Source of the DNA: Thamnidium elegans
Taxonomy: Eukaryota; Mucoromycota; Mucoromycetes; Mucorales; Mucoraceae
DNA length: 64,000 bases
Assembly (NCBI GenBank): GCA_025201345.1
Contig: JAIXMG010000004.1
Span: 1,390,042-1,454,041 of the forward strand
Direction of reading: 5' to 3'
This document shows positions 32,602 to 44,464 of the stretch, piece after piece (the first letter of the stretch is position 1; every line of letters begins with the position of its first letter). Both the position numbers and the translations under genes were made by a program. Below the pieces are notes generated by a model. That model worked only from the letters and a program-made list of their open reading frames with translations. It did no database searches and was not told the origin of the DNA.

Positions 32602-34733
32602 ATGAAAGTGATTAGTATTAGTACATCTATCATTGCAATTATTGCACTTGCTCAATCCACATTAGCCGCTACAACAGCGGCTCCTTGTGACCCAAACACT
32701 TGTAAACTTCCCAGCTGTCTTTGTCCATCGCTTACTCCACCTAACGGCCTTCAACCAAAAGATGTACCTCAATTCGTTACTATTACATTTGATGATTCAG
32801 TCCAAGCTGAATTATTAGCTACAGCAAAAGATTTATTAAATGTCAAGTAAGTAAATAAAAAAGAAAAAAAGTCTTATTGTATACAACAACCTTTTGCCCT
32901 GGTATTGCCTACTATGTACCTTAAAAAAAATTTCCAAGTTTTTGTTGTATACAAAATAATCCCTTATTTATTCTTACTTCTAATGCACCTCCTTGCTTAT
33001 TCTAGGAACCCTAACGGTTGCGCTGCAAAGGTAAACGACTTGTGTTACAAGCTATCTCTTTATTATGTACTAACATATCTACACAATAGGGTTCATGGTA
33101 CGTATCTATGCTCTATACCAACTTTGCACTTGTCCAACAATGGTATGCTAACGGAAACGAAGTCGCTGAGTAAGTATATGATTATATTATTTATAAGTGA
33201 ATTTTTCTAATTTTTTTTTATTATTATTAGCCACACATTTACTCATGTTGGTACACCATCTGCTCAGTAAGTATAACCATCGTTTACTAAACTAAAACGT
33301 TTAGCTAACCCCCCCTTTTTTTTATAATAGAGAGATTGCCGCTGCTCGTGCCATGTTAAACCAATACGGTGGTGTCCCTCTTGGCAAAATCAAAGGATTT
33401 AGGGCTCCATTCTGTAAGTTATATTTCTAATTCGATACGTTTTAAATCTGATTATGATTTTTTTTTATTTTTTTTTTAGTAAACTATACCACAGATACTT
33501 TAAGAGAGATTGCTAAGCAAGGTTTCCAATACGATACATCATCTACAGGTGTACTTGACGATAACTTCTGGTAACTATAACAAATATATATATATATATA
33601 CATATAGTATACTGATTTAAAAAACAGGCCTTATACTCTTGATAACGGGCTAGCAAATGATTGTTGGAACAACCTTTGTGGTTCAGATCTTAAACTTCCT
33701 GGTAAGTAAACGCTACATATAAAAAAATAATGCAACACCAAACTAATCACGCGTGCGTGTATGTGTGGATAATAGGCGTTTGGGAAATTCCAATGTATGC
33801 AGTAAACGATAATGCAGGCACCGCTCAATTAATGGACGTATACTTGTCTGGAACTCCTTCTGATGTCACATCCTGGTCAGAAACCAATTTTGAAAGACAT
33901 TATAATGGAAATCGATCACCATTTGGTATTTATGTTCACCCTAGTAAGTTCACAATATAAAATACACAGTAAAAATAAATAAATAATAACAATAATATTC
34001 TGACAACACGTTTGTTTAGCCCATTTAACAAATTATCCTGGTCTTGCTGATATGTCATCACAAAAGGCTGCCGTCGTAAGTTTCATTCAATCACTTGCAT
34101 CAAAGCCCGACGTATGGTTTGTGACCAACGAACAACTTTTACAATGGGTAAAGTATAAAAACAATATGCGCACAAAATCGTACATTTTTTCTTTTCTAAC
34201 CGTATATATATAACTAGATGCAAAATCCTGTTCCAGTTAGTCAATTAGCAAGTCAACCTTACATGCAGTGTACACTTCCCAACATCGGCAAAGAGATATG
34301 TAACGGTTTAGAGACCATTAGTATTGCTAGCAACGTAGTTTCCGGAAACCTATTAAACAATTGTAACTTTAACACAGCTAACTGGGGAACCTGTTTTAAC
34401 TGTCCTGCTACTGAACCCACACTTGATAATCCTACACCCAATAACGCCGTCTCAGACACAGATCCCAAATTCCGTCATGCAGTTCCCAACAACTGCGATA
34501 GTCTCTGGTGGGATCCTATTGCCGGTCAGTGTTTATGCTCTAATACAACGTGTGCCTATAACGATACCTCAGTTCCTCTTACTACGATTACAACTAACGG
34601 TACTACTGCTTCTGGTCCAGGTTCTACCCCTCAACAAACCAAGGCTGAAAGTAGCGCTGTTAGTGGTATGACTACAGCGTTGTTTGGAATTGGATTGAGT
34701 ATGGGTGTTGCCGCGGCTGTCATGGCATTGTAA
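32602..34733 (+). CDS. GPI-anchored chitin deacetylase
   Basis: Ten exons: 32602..32846, 33006..33030, 33090..33169, 33231..33266, 33331..33413, 33480..33570, 33628..33701, 33776..33943, 34020..34147, 34218..34733; 481 aa. A signal peptide (1-22) is followed by a Cys-containing linker and a NodB domain: motif 1 TFDD (62-65), motif 2 HTFTH (118-122, the metal His pair), motif 3 FRAPF (152-156), and DVWFVTNEQLLQW near its end. After the domain comes a Cys-rich region (CNFNTANWGTCFNCPA), a Ser/Thr/Gly linker and a C-terminal hydrophobic tail (ALFGIGLSMGVAAAVMAL) typical of a GPI signal. The enzyme converts cell-wall chitin to chitosan, which is abundant in mucoralean walls. The second and fourth exons are only 25 and 36 nt. 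Confidence 0.93.
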
Positions 34734-35295
34734 TTACCCGTATTTAATTACAAGTAAATTATTTTTTATTACTTGTACTCTAATTATTCCACACACTGTA
34801 AAAGTAATCTCTTTCTTTTCTCCTTACTATATAACATTCTTTTCTTTTTTTTTTTTTTACTTAACAATGATAATAAAAAACTCTCCACAATATAATACTC
34901 CTTTAAAAGATTATATTTTAAACTATAAAGTTGACAGTTATTGTTAAAACAAGAATCTAGAACATGGTGACTTTTTTTGTTGTTGAAATACCATGCAGGA
35001 GAGGGTGGAATCTATTTTGCTTTTAGCTACGCTTTTTTTTTCTTTTTTTTTAAATATAGTAAAACAAATACATTTGGAAATTATTTCTGTATTCTGAGCT
35101 ATTGAGAATGAATTTTTTTCTGTGGTTACTCAAGAAATGCAATGTAATATTAGGGTTACAAAAAAGAAATAAAAAATGGCGTGTCATGAACAAGTAAAAA
35201 AAAAATCGTCTTAATAACAAGTTTCATAAAAATAATACTTGTTTTTCTTGTATGTAAATATAGATTGCATATAAGCATACATGTGATCGACACTT
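34734..35295. other. Intergenic between convergent chitin deacetylase and MIP1 genes
   Basis: 562 bp, AT-rich, holding both 3' ends. No gene or repeat was recognised. Confidence 0.4.
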
Positions 35296-38200
35296 TTATT
35301 TTGATCGTTTATATTTTACAACTCTTTCCGTGGCTCTATTTCCACTTAAAGAAGGCGCAAGGTGCTTTTTATAATCTTTATACATTTGAGCTTGCAAGAA
35401 TGGTAAATTACATTCTTGAAAGAACTTCATCTCTACCTTTTCCAAAATTTCAGAGACATCTTTTTGATTTACGGTAGATGCCATCATTGCTTTAGTAGAG
35501 TCTCCTAATAAACATGGAGTGTTGGTTTCTATAGTTAATGCATCAACAGTATCTAATAATGTACAACTGATTCCTTCCGGGATCTTTTCTTCGTGTGATG
35601 GTGTTAAACATGTCATATTAGGTTCTTTACGAAGCACATGGTCAATATCTACAGCTGAGAAAAATGCCACACTCTATAAATTCATTTTTTTTTTAAATAC
35701 GACAATATAATCTAATAATACTTTTTTTTTTTTTTTTTACCTGTGGTAAATCTTTAATTCCCAGTTTATAACTAAACAACGCTCTTGTCCAAACATTAGC
35801 CACTTGCAAGGCCATAGCCGTTCTATGCTGATCTTTCTCTGACGTTAAATATCTTACTTCATCATGTACAGACAGCATAAATCTAGCATCAATGTCATAT
35901 CTTTCAATTAAATGTGACATAGAAACAATTAACAGATGCAGATAATCGACTCCTGAGCTTTGTACTACCCAGTTAATTCTAGATGTCAAAAACTGAGTTC
36001 CTGTATATTTAGGTTTCAAAGCGTCAGTAATAGAGCAACCTAATACGGGTGTTTTAGGATCCTTAGATAGCGCAATATCTTCTAACGCATTGAACATGTA
36101 ACTTTCAGTACCACCATGCCAAAACGGTCTTTTAAACGGATTACGAACCGAGTGTGCTTTTTCTCCTTTGGTACTTGAATACAATTGCAAAGCACGCACA
36201 GTAGCTGCCTCAATTTCCATACCTTGATTATATTGCATCAATAAACTAGTAGCGTATTTCACACCTGCACCATAAATTCTAGCATAATTAAAAATCTTTG
36301 CTTTGTCTCTACTGATACCCAATATATTAGCAGTCTTGGAATGAAGATCGGTACCTTCCGATTTAGAACCTTGTAATGTCATCCAACCTAATGCTGTAGC
36401 ACCATGAAACCCAAACTGCGAATCTCCAATAACACTTGAAATCCAAAGTTCTTCTGAATCCACATCTGCGCCAACAATCTTATATCCTTCAGGGGCTTCT
36501 ACCATAGATTTTAATTCGGATCCAATACGATTGATTTTAGCATTACTAGCTGTCAACCAAGTCTTTTCTACAGCACGACGCGTAACCGTACCCATAGCTA
36601 CCATCTGAGGCAAGATAATACCGTATTTGCCTGTTTCCTTTTTTGGCAACTTCATATCCACACACTCATTGGAATCCCAAACCACAAACTGGTTCAAGAT
36701 ACGTTCACGCGCACTAATCCAGTATGCTGATTTAGCATTTAACTCTAACGCTTCTTTCGCCGCTTCGTATTCAGACGACAACACATTATCTTCAAACGAC
36801 CCAATATACCCTTTAGCCAAAGGGTTACCACAATTAGCAGTTTCACCATCTTTATGCGGCACCTTTAAATAAGCATACTCATCATCCTGCAAGATAGATT
36901 TGTTTTTTTGAGTTTCAGTAGCTTCAGCAAGAGGTACTTTAAAACACCATCCTTGACCAGTCAAATGATGTAACGGAAATCCTTGCCATTTCAACCTTAA
37001 CAAAAGTGGAGCGATTCTTGATCTTGTCGAAATCTTTAATTTATCAGCCTTAGTATCATAAGCATCCTTATACCATTTTGGTTGTCCCTTTAATTTTCTT
37101 TGCCTAGGATTGACAAACCAATCCAATTGACTTAACCAAGGATCCTTATCTCTGGCCTCAACATCATCTAACATGGCTCTTGCCTTTTCAGCCAAATCAC
37201 GTAACTTAACGTCCAACATATCATCTAATTCCTTATGTTTTCCTGCTGCCTTTTCCAAATAATCTTCCCACTTCTCCGAGACAGGTAAAAAAGCACTCCC
37301 CATATCCAACATGCCACTAAACGACACAGGATGCGGACAATTACTTCTAAACCTTGGGAACACAGCCTTAAAGATATCGTGCGTCAATGCCACATCGTTA
37401 GCACAATACGTCATTAAATCATTAAAATTTGTTTGAATATCATTTAAATCACCCGTTACAAAATACGATCTTTGAGATTTATCCATTTCAACATTGCAAT
37501 AAAATTTCGCTACGTCCTTTAAACTATTCAACGTACTAACATCAAAGAATTTCGTGTGATCAATTTCAGAACTGGTAGTACCATCAATGCGATCTTGATT
37601 TCTACGTTTCACTTCCATATTCCAAGCAGGGCGTTGTTGAGAGCAGAGACCAGCTACTGCTATATGTAAACTCATCGTATCTATATATTTAATACCAGAT
37701 GGAACTTTACTGTACTCTTCCGCAATTCTAGCTCGATCGTATCCAACATTATGTCCAACAATCAACCTAGGATTTTTCGTATCTCCAAACGGAATCAATT
37801 GTTCTTTATCCGTAGTCTCGCCAAATAAAAACGGCGATGTCCAAGAATACCAAGCTTCTTGCGTCGCAACCACTGCCATTGTAGGAAATTTACCTTCTGA
37901 CACCAACACCTCTACATCAAAGACCATCGAATCCTCTAACGGATACTTGACATCACTCACCTCTCCATTGCAATAACGCGTCCACCCAGATTTCCTTCTC
38001 CACTCTGTAGGCATCACTGGTAACTGCATCTTTGAAATCTTTTCACATTGATCCAAATAAGGCTGAGATTGTTCTAACCCAATTCTAATAAAATGCTCTT
38101 CGATATTCTTACCAAATAATCCAGGTAACTGTATATCAATCGGTTGATTGATTTCAGTTTTCTTTCCCCAAATATCTTGTAACTTTAAATGTTGTTCTGC

Positions 38201-38439
38201 ATAACTTTCTTTTAACAGGGTTTCTTCACTTTTAGCGTGTTCTTCCTCTTGATACGGTTTAAATAATTGCGATTGTAAACTAGGTGATAATAATTGAACT
38301 TGTGCAGGATTTATTTTAACTGGGCACATGTATTAGTTTTAAGCTTTTTTTTAACTCTAGATTTACAATTACCATTGAAAGCTGAGGTTTGTAAAGAACG
38401 TCTAATCGGTACATGTTTTACCGCTTTATTTATAATCAT
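35296..38439 (-). CDS. MIP1: Mitochondrial DNA polymerase gamma catalytic subunit
   Basis: Exons 38439..38373, 38319..35741, 35673..35296; 1007 aa. It replicates and proofreads mitochondrial DNA. The family-A polymerase layout is clear: exonuclease motif I VFDVEV (about 155-160), motif II VGHNVGYDRARI (about 210-221) and motif III YCANDVALT. The polymerase motifs are GADVDSEELW (A), RDKAKIFNYARIYG (B) and SVHDEVRY (C). A plain reading would start at an ATG at 38329, but that ATG lies in a 54-nt intron. The first exon, MIINKAVKHVPIRRSLQTSAFN, joins in frame to VKINPAQ and is a textbook matrix-targeting sequence (basic, Ser-rich, no acidic residue). The last intron sits between LPQ and SVAFFSAVDID, as in homologues. 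The upstream region is shared with PEX13. Confidence 0.94.
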
Positions 38440-39512
38440 CAAACTATCGTTTACTATTGTTTATAGGTATGCAACAACCAATATATGTTATATATACACA
38501 AAGGATATATATGTATATAGAAAGGGAAAAGAAAGAGGGGGGGGGGGAGGCTGAGAGAAAATTTGACATTTCCCAAAAAAAAAATATGGCGCACTCCAAA
38601 CCGTCACAAACATGTAGTGTATTTAATGGCAAACCTTGACAAGAAATTGTAATTTATTGCTTGGTATAAAATACATGATATCATTCAAAGTTTTTTTCTT
38701 CCTTTGCTAAGCAACACTCAAAAAATGACACGAAAGTGTCTTATTCATCCCTGGTAACCCTTCAGGGTTATTTCTGAGCATGATTTCATATTTCTTGGAG
38801 TCGAAGAATCTCCAGTGTCAAATGCTTCCCTCTTCACGGTATTTTACCTTTGAGACATCTAGAGATAGCAGTTTCAACGCGCTACGATTCCGCATGATTA
38901 AACGATACAAATATACAGTATCGATTGCTGAAGATATTTCAACGCGAGATATCGTTGTATTGTCTCAACGATCTGTTACACACATATGTTTTAAAATGTT
39001 TCCTATTATAGGGGAATTCTTGGTACACGTTCAGACAAAAAAAAAAAAAAAGTGTAACGTATTTTTTTTGAACTTCTTGCATGAAACAAGTCGAAACAAC
39101 ATTTTTGGCATGTTAAAACTAGCTGTAACAAGCTGTAGACATGTACTTTTATAAAAATGGTTAAATAGATCGCATGAGCCAATAACTAGGTCAACCTATT
39201 CGATATAAAGGTATGATCGATTTAAGGGCGAATTATTTCCACCCTTAAATAGACACTGATGAAAATAGTAGCAGAGAGGAGGAGGAGGACAGCTAAATAT
39301 CATTATTAAATCATTATATCATCACTACTACTATTTATTAAGAAATAAAATTATCTTCATATCTCCAGTTCTTTTCAAACGTCACCCTAAATTTCCTAAT
39401 ATGGAATATATTAGCTTTTCACGTGAATGAACAAAAAAAAAAGTGATTCACACGCACGTAAGAACAATTATAATTTTTAATAAGCTTTTTTTCTCTCTTT
39501 TTATATTTTTCA
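38440..39512. promoter_or_regulatory. Divergent intergenic region between MIP1 and PEX13
   Basis: About 1.07 kb. It holds a G run (38538-38547) and a short inverted pair CGATTTAAGGG / CCACCCTTAAATAG at 39219-39251, a motif that recurs near 60048-60090 and so belongs to a dispersed repeat. A 124-codon open frame at 38780 lacks coding character. Confidence 0.4.
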
Positions 39513-40779
39513 ATGCCATCTCCCCCAAAACCCTGGGAAGTCAATAGTGCAGCAGCAGCATCAACACCAGTAGTAGCATCACAACCTAATTCAATGACTG
39601 AAACAGCAATACCTACAGTTCCAACAAGACCTTCAACAATGGGTACAATGGCGGGCATGAACAATGGCATGAACAGTGGTAAAGTCACTTTGAAAAACTC
39701 AAAAAATAAAATCAAAACACTCAACATACTTTATAAAATATATAGGTTACGGAACAAGTGGATATGGAACAAGCGGGTACGGAACAAGTGGTGGATACGG
39801 TGCAGGAGGATATGGCAGTGGCGGATATGGTGCAAGCGGATACGGTGCAGGAGGTTACGGATCTAGTTATGGCACAGGAGGTTATAGCAGGTACGGAGGA
39901 ATGAATAGTTACGGCGGCATGGGTAGCTATGGCGGTATGGGTAGTTACGGTGGTATGGGCAGTTACGGCGGTATGGGTAGCTACGGCGGTATGGGTGGAT
40001 ACGGCGGTATGGGCATGAACCGCGGCATGTACGGCCCTGAAGGTCCAGAAGACGGTTTAACACAACGTATGGAAACCGGTACACGAGCTACATTCGATGT
40101 CATCCATTCTATTGTAGGAGCCTTTGGAGGTTTTGCACAAATGTTGGATTCAACCTATATGGCAACCCATTCTAGTTTTATGGCTATGGTAGGCGTAGCT
40201 GAACAATTTGGAAACTTGCGACATTATTTAGGTGGCATATTTAGTATATTTGCATTAATCAGATACATAAAGAGATTAATGTATCGAGTCACAGGTAGAG
40301 CTGTACCACCCGAGTTATTACCACCTGCAGTAGTCGAAGAAGAAGGAAATAATAATAGTGTTGAATTACCTGAATCTCAACAAATTACAGAACACGGTGA
40401 AGTTGATGCAGCAACAACAACAACAAATACACCAACCGTTTCTCGTAAACGCCCCATCATTATCTTTTTAGCATTGGTAACTGGTTTACCTTATCTACTC
40501 TACAAACTTATTCAAAGATCTAATCGACTACGCTTACAGCAACAGCGTATGATGATCCCACAACACGGTTCTGCACCACCACAAGTAGCTCGAGTTATAC
40601 ACGATTTTACTGCCGAGAACCCAATTGAACTTACCATCCGTAACGGCGACATAATTCAAGTTTTATCAACAGTTGACCCTGCTACAGGTGCACCGTGCGA
40701 TTGGTGGCAAGGAAGATCGCCTGATGGCGCCATTGGCATATTTCCTGCAAATTATGTAAGATTACAACAAGACTACTAG
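39513..40779 (+). CDS. PEX13: Peroxisomal membrane protein Pex13
   Basis: Exons 39513..39678 and 39746..40779; 399 aa. Pex13 is part of the peroxisomal docking complex with Pex14 and binds the import receptors Pex5 and Pex7. The N-terminal half is Gly/Tyr-rich, with YGTSG units and then repeated SYGGMG units (about residues 57-135), as in other Pex13 proteins. A conserved membrane region follows (THSSFMAMVGVAEQFGNLRHYLGGIFSIFALIRYIKRLMYR), then a second hydrophobic stretch (IIIFLALVTGLPYLLYKLI). The C-terminal SH3 domain (about 325-395) has ARVIHDFTAENPIELTIRNGD, DWWQGR and GIFPANYV. The stop is 87 bp from the stop of the convergent SKN7 gene. Confidence 0.95.
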
Positions 40780-40866
40780 AAGAAGAATAATAATAATAAA
40801 AAAAAAAATATACCAAAAAATAATTATAATAATAATAATAATAAAAAAAGTTTATATATATACAAT

Positions 40867-42974
40867 TTATTCGTTTTGATTCATTCTGCGTTTTTTATTT
40901 GCTTCATTTAAAGCCCCAGCAATCGGATCAAACACCTGATGAGTATGCTGATGCTGCGACCCATCCGGTACAGCCCACGTAAACTTGCCTTCGTTGGGTA
41001 TGATAGCCGGCAACGGATCTTGTTGTTGCGGCTGTTGTTGAGGCCAAAACGTAACGTTGGGTATTTCACCATGATTTGAGTTATTAAACTCATCTGCTGT
41101 AACAGAGTTCATAGTGACAGGGTATGGGTAGGGTGCTAACGGAAAAGCGGTTGGTGTACTAACAGGTGTACTGCGATTACTATAAGCGGGTTCACTACTA
41201 GAAGAAGAAGAAGAAGAAGAAGATGCTGTTTTAGTTAATAATCCAGGCGAGGGATTTAATAACGCTGTAGACGGTTCTAATCCTGTCACACGTTGGATCG
41301 TTTTTAAATGCGCACAGTATTTTTCCAACATTTGATACAGTGTACGTTTTGAAAACGGTTTAGGTAAGATGTCCGTCATACCACTGCCTATATATTGCAT
41401 GATATCATTATCAGTGAAATTGGATGTCATGGATATAATTGGTGTTAAGGCGTCGTATTGTCGAATACTACGCGTAGCTGAAATACCGTCCATTTTAGGC
41501 ATAACAATATCCTATTTATAAAAAGTAAGTAAACACTAGCAAAAAAAAAAAAAAGGGGGGGGGGAAGAGAGAGAGAGAAAAGAGCACGTTACCATTAGAA
41601 TCAAATCATACTTTTCCATTCCCATTTTCTTTAATGCCTCTACACCATCCTTTGCTAAATCAATAGTACATCCAATGATCTGTAACAATTTTCCACTGAG
41701 GTCACGATACACAGAATCATCATCTACCAACAAGATACGCGGAGGTACAGTCCAGCTGACCTGTGATGACGAAGAAGTGGTTGAAGTTGTTGTTGAAAAA
41801 GAACTAGTAGTACTATTTTGTAAAGTAGTAGCTAAATTTGATTTTTGATCTGCAGCCATAATTTCAATTGCTGGTTTATTATCTCTTACAGACATATTAG
41901 AAGATAATCTACCCAAGGTAACAAACGTAAGTCCATCTGCTGTTTTTAATGGTGACCCAATTAAACTTCCTGCATTCATTGAGGCTGCTGCTGCTGCTGC
42001 TACTGCGGAAGCTGTTTGTTTAGTTTCGCATTCTATATTGAGTTGTTTGTTTAGGTTGTTGATACGATCGGTTGTTGATTGTGATATACGATTATACGAA
42101 TCGAATAGTTTCTGTGCCTGATTTGCAGGAACATGAATTTCTGATGCATAAATAAATTATTATTAGTTGCTAAGAATCATAATTAAATATATATATATAT
42201 ATATTACTCACGCTTTTCTTTTTCAGTCATTATTTTTAAAAAGTCTTTCAAGAGATTATCTTTCACAGTCATATTCTTATTAAATTCAACCAATTTGGTC
42301 ATAATTTGATTATCTTTTTGATTTAGTTTTGAAATAGAGTCTTGTAAAGTAGACTTTGATTTTTGTAATTGATCAATTTGACCTTGTAAATCTAAACTAG
42401 TAGATTTAATTTCTTCAATTATACAAGATGTGTCAGATTGTTTAGTTTTGACTTCTTTTTTAGGTTTAGTTCCAGGCGCCTTTCTTTTGATTTCTTCTAG
42501 AAGGTCTTTACGATCCTTTATAAACTTCGGGTGAATAAATTCCCAGGCCTAATAATATACATTTTAGTTAAAAACCCTTTATTAATTAACTAGCAAAAAA
42601 AAAAAAAACTTACTTGTTCACCATAAGTTTTTTGTCCATCTTCTCCATTTCTCACTTTATGAAAATCATATTTATTCAACTGTCGAACAAAACTAGCAAA
42701 GTTACAATGTTTAAAATGTTTCGGTAAAATACTCTTTGAAAATTCATTGGTGTCCTTTACAATAAACGTTGTTCCATCAGTATTCCAACAGAAAGTATCT
42801 TTAAACGCTTTATTTTCGAGCATTCTATATTATATTCTTTCTTTTTTAGTTAAAACTCACGATACAATATACTTTATTAGTTTCTAACCTAAATAATTTT
42901 TGAATAAATTCTGGTACTGATCCAGAACTTTCATTTAACTTTGTTTGTTTCATGTTACTTTTTTCCTTTGACAT
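40867..42974 (-). CDS. SKN7: SKN7-type HSF-domain response regulator
   Basis: Exons 42974..42889, 42824..42614, 42548..42212, 42140..41593, 41511..40867; 608 aa. Skn7 is the nuclear output of the fungal Sln1-type phosphorelay and controls oxidative-stress, osmotic and cell-wall genes. The order is HSF-type DNA-binding domain (about 17-115: VPEFIQKLFRMLEN, HCNFASFVRQLNKYDFHKV), coiled coil (about 130-210), linker with an Ala run, and receiver domain (about 343-465) with acidic triad DDD (351-353), phospho-acceptor Asp395 in MDIVMPKMDG, Thr in SMTSN, and Lys in LPKPFSK. The C-terminus is Ser-, Pro- and Gln-rich. Intron 4 ends exactly at the codon of Asp395. The first intron splits KLFR from MLEN. 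Confidence 0.93.
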
Positions 42975-43018
42975 GATGTATTCATGTCTACTCAAGAAAA
43001 AAGAAAACAGAAAATTAG

Positions 43019-43050
<32 letters not shown>

Positions 43051-43099
43051 CACAAATTTGCAAACAAGTCACACACGTTTTTTATTTTATTTTTATTTT

Positions 43100-43996
43100 T
43101 TACTGCCAGTATTGCTGTTGTTGTTGTTGTTGAGGAGGAGGATAGACCATATTAGGATACCCAGCAGAACCACCCATAGGAGGTGGTGGTGGAGGAGGTC
43201 TAACTGTACCTGTATAAACACTAGTAGCTCCAATAGCAGGTGCCATAGCAGGTCCACCAGAATATAATCGATTTGGCATTTGTACATTTTTCCTTGCCTC
43301 AGCTGCCAACAATCTTTCTGCGGCTGAACCATGTTTTTCACCTTTACCGTCTTTTTTAAACGCATACGAAACCGAAATCTGTTTATTCATCAAGTACTGT
43401 CCTTCCATGGCATCAATGGCCGCATCGGCCGATTCGAAATTATCAAAACTAATAAACCCAAACCCTTTCACTCCTCCTGTCTCTGGATCTCTCGAAATCT
43501 TTGGTGTATGAACAATTAAACCAAATGCACTGAAAGTATCGTATAACATCTTTTCATCAACCTCTGGATCTAAATTACCAATAAATAAAGTCGCTCCAAC
43601 ATCTAGATTCTTTTTATCTGAAGTAGCCTATATATGTAAAATACGTTAATATATATATATATACACGTAACGATATATAAGCTGTACCTTATTGACACGA
43701 ATAGGTTTACCATAAAGTCGTACTTGATTCATAATCTTTATAGCATAATCTGCATCCTCTTCTGTTAAAAACTCGACAAAGCCATAACTTTGATGAGTCT
43801 GTGTCACTCTATCCTTTGGTAAATGTACATTAACTAGTTTTACGTCAGTAAATATATATATATTTAGTAAAGAAAAAACTTTACCAACAGGTCCAGCTTG
43901 TAACATTAGTTCCCAAACAAGTGATTCAGAACATCTTTCGTCAAGGTTACCAATGTAAATGGTAGCCTCTTGGTTACGCTCGATTTGTTGAGCCAT
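43100..43996 (-). CDS. SF3B4: Splicing factor 3B subunit 4 (SAP49/Hsh49)
   Basis: Exons 43996..43885, 43833..43688, 43627..43100; 261 aa. It is the two-RRM subunit of U2 snRNP SF3b that contacts pre-mRNA upstream of the branch site. RRM1 has [12 protein letters not shown] and [23 protein letters not shown]2 has [23 protein letters not shown] and [20 protein letters not shown], followed by the hallmark [25 protein letters not shown]. The tail is short with Pro (seven) and Gln (seven) runs; the animal protein has a much longer Pro-rich tail. Intron 1 (43834..43884) is 51 nt, without an in-frame stop, so retention would insert 17 residues into RRM1 after GPV. Tandem with SKN7 on the same strand, 125 bp apart. 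Confidence 0.95.
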
Positions 43997-44464
43997 TGAG
44001 ATCTATTATTTTATGTAAAAAAAGAAGCTTCAATTAGAAAAAAAAAAAATCAAAAAAGATATACAAAAAAAGTGACGACACCTCGAAGTGTATCTCCGAC
44101 TTTTTCCTTCCTTTTTTTTTTTGGCTCCTTCAAAGTGTTTATGTGTTATTTACCTAGGCATTCTGCTGGTAAATAATATAAACGCCACTAGGAACACAAG
44201 CAAGTATAAGCAAGGAATATAATCCAGCGTACTTTTCTTTCATCTCTCTTGATTTTATTGTTTTTTTTTAGTGTAGATCAAATACTCCTTTTTACAGCAT
44301 AAAAAGGTAATAGTTTTAATGTATCCAAAGCACAAAACTTGAAGCAAATTGTCTATTTTTAAATAGCTCACATTTATTTTAAAGCCCATTTATTTTCTTA
44401 AAATTTTCGAGTAGTGTGTAATATAGGGGTTTCTTTTTCACAAAAAATAAAAAAAAAAAAAAAA
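43997..44464. promoter_or_regulatory. Divergent promoter region between SF3B4 and the DUF218-like gene
   Basis: 468 bp between opposite start codons. AT-rich; no specific site identified. Confidence 0.4.

Noticed and set aside
34081..34100. A GTAAGT donor inside the chitin deacetylase exon at about 34076
   Set aside because: The frame continues through it with conserved VVSFIQSLASKPDVWFVTNE sequence, so it is coding.
38327..38329. ATG at 38329 as the start of DNA polymerase gamma
   Set aside because: It lies in a 54-nt intron; the upstream exon gives a proper mitochondrial presequence and joins in frame.
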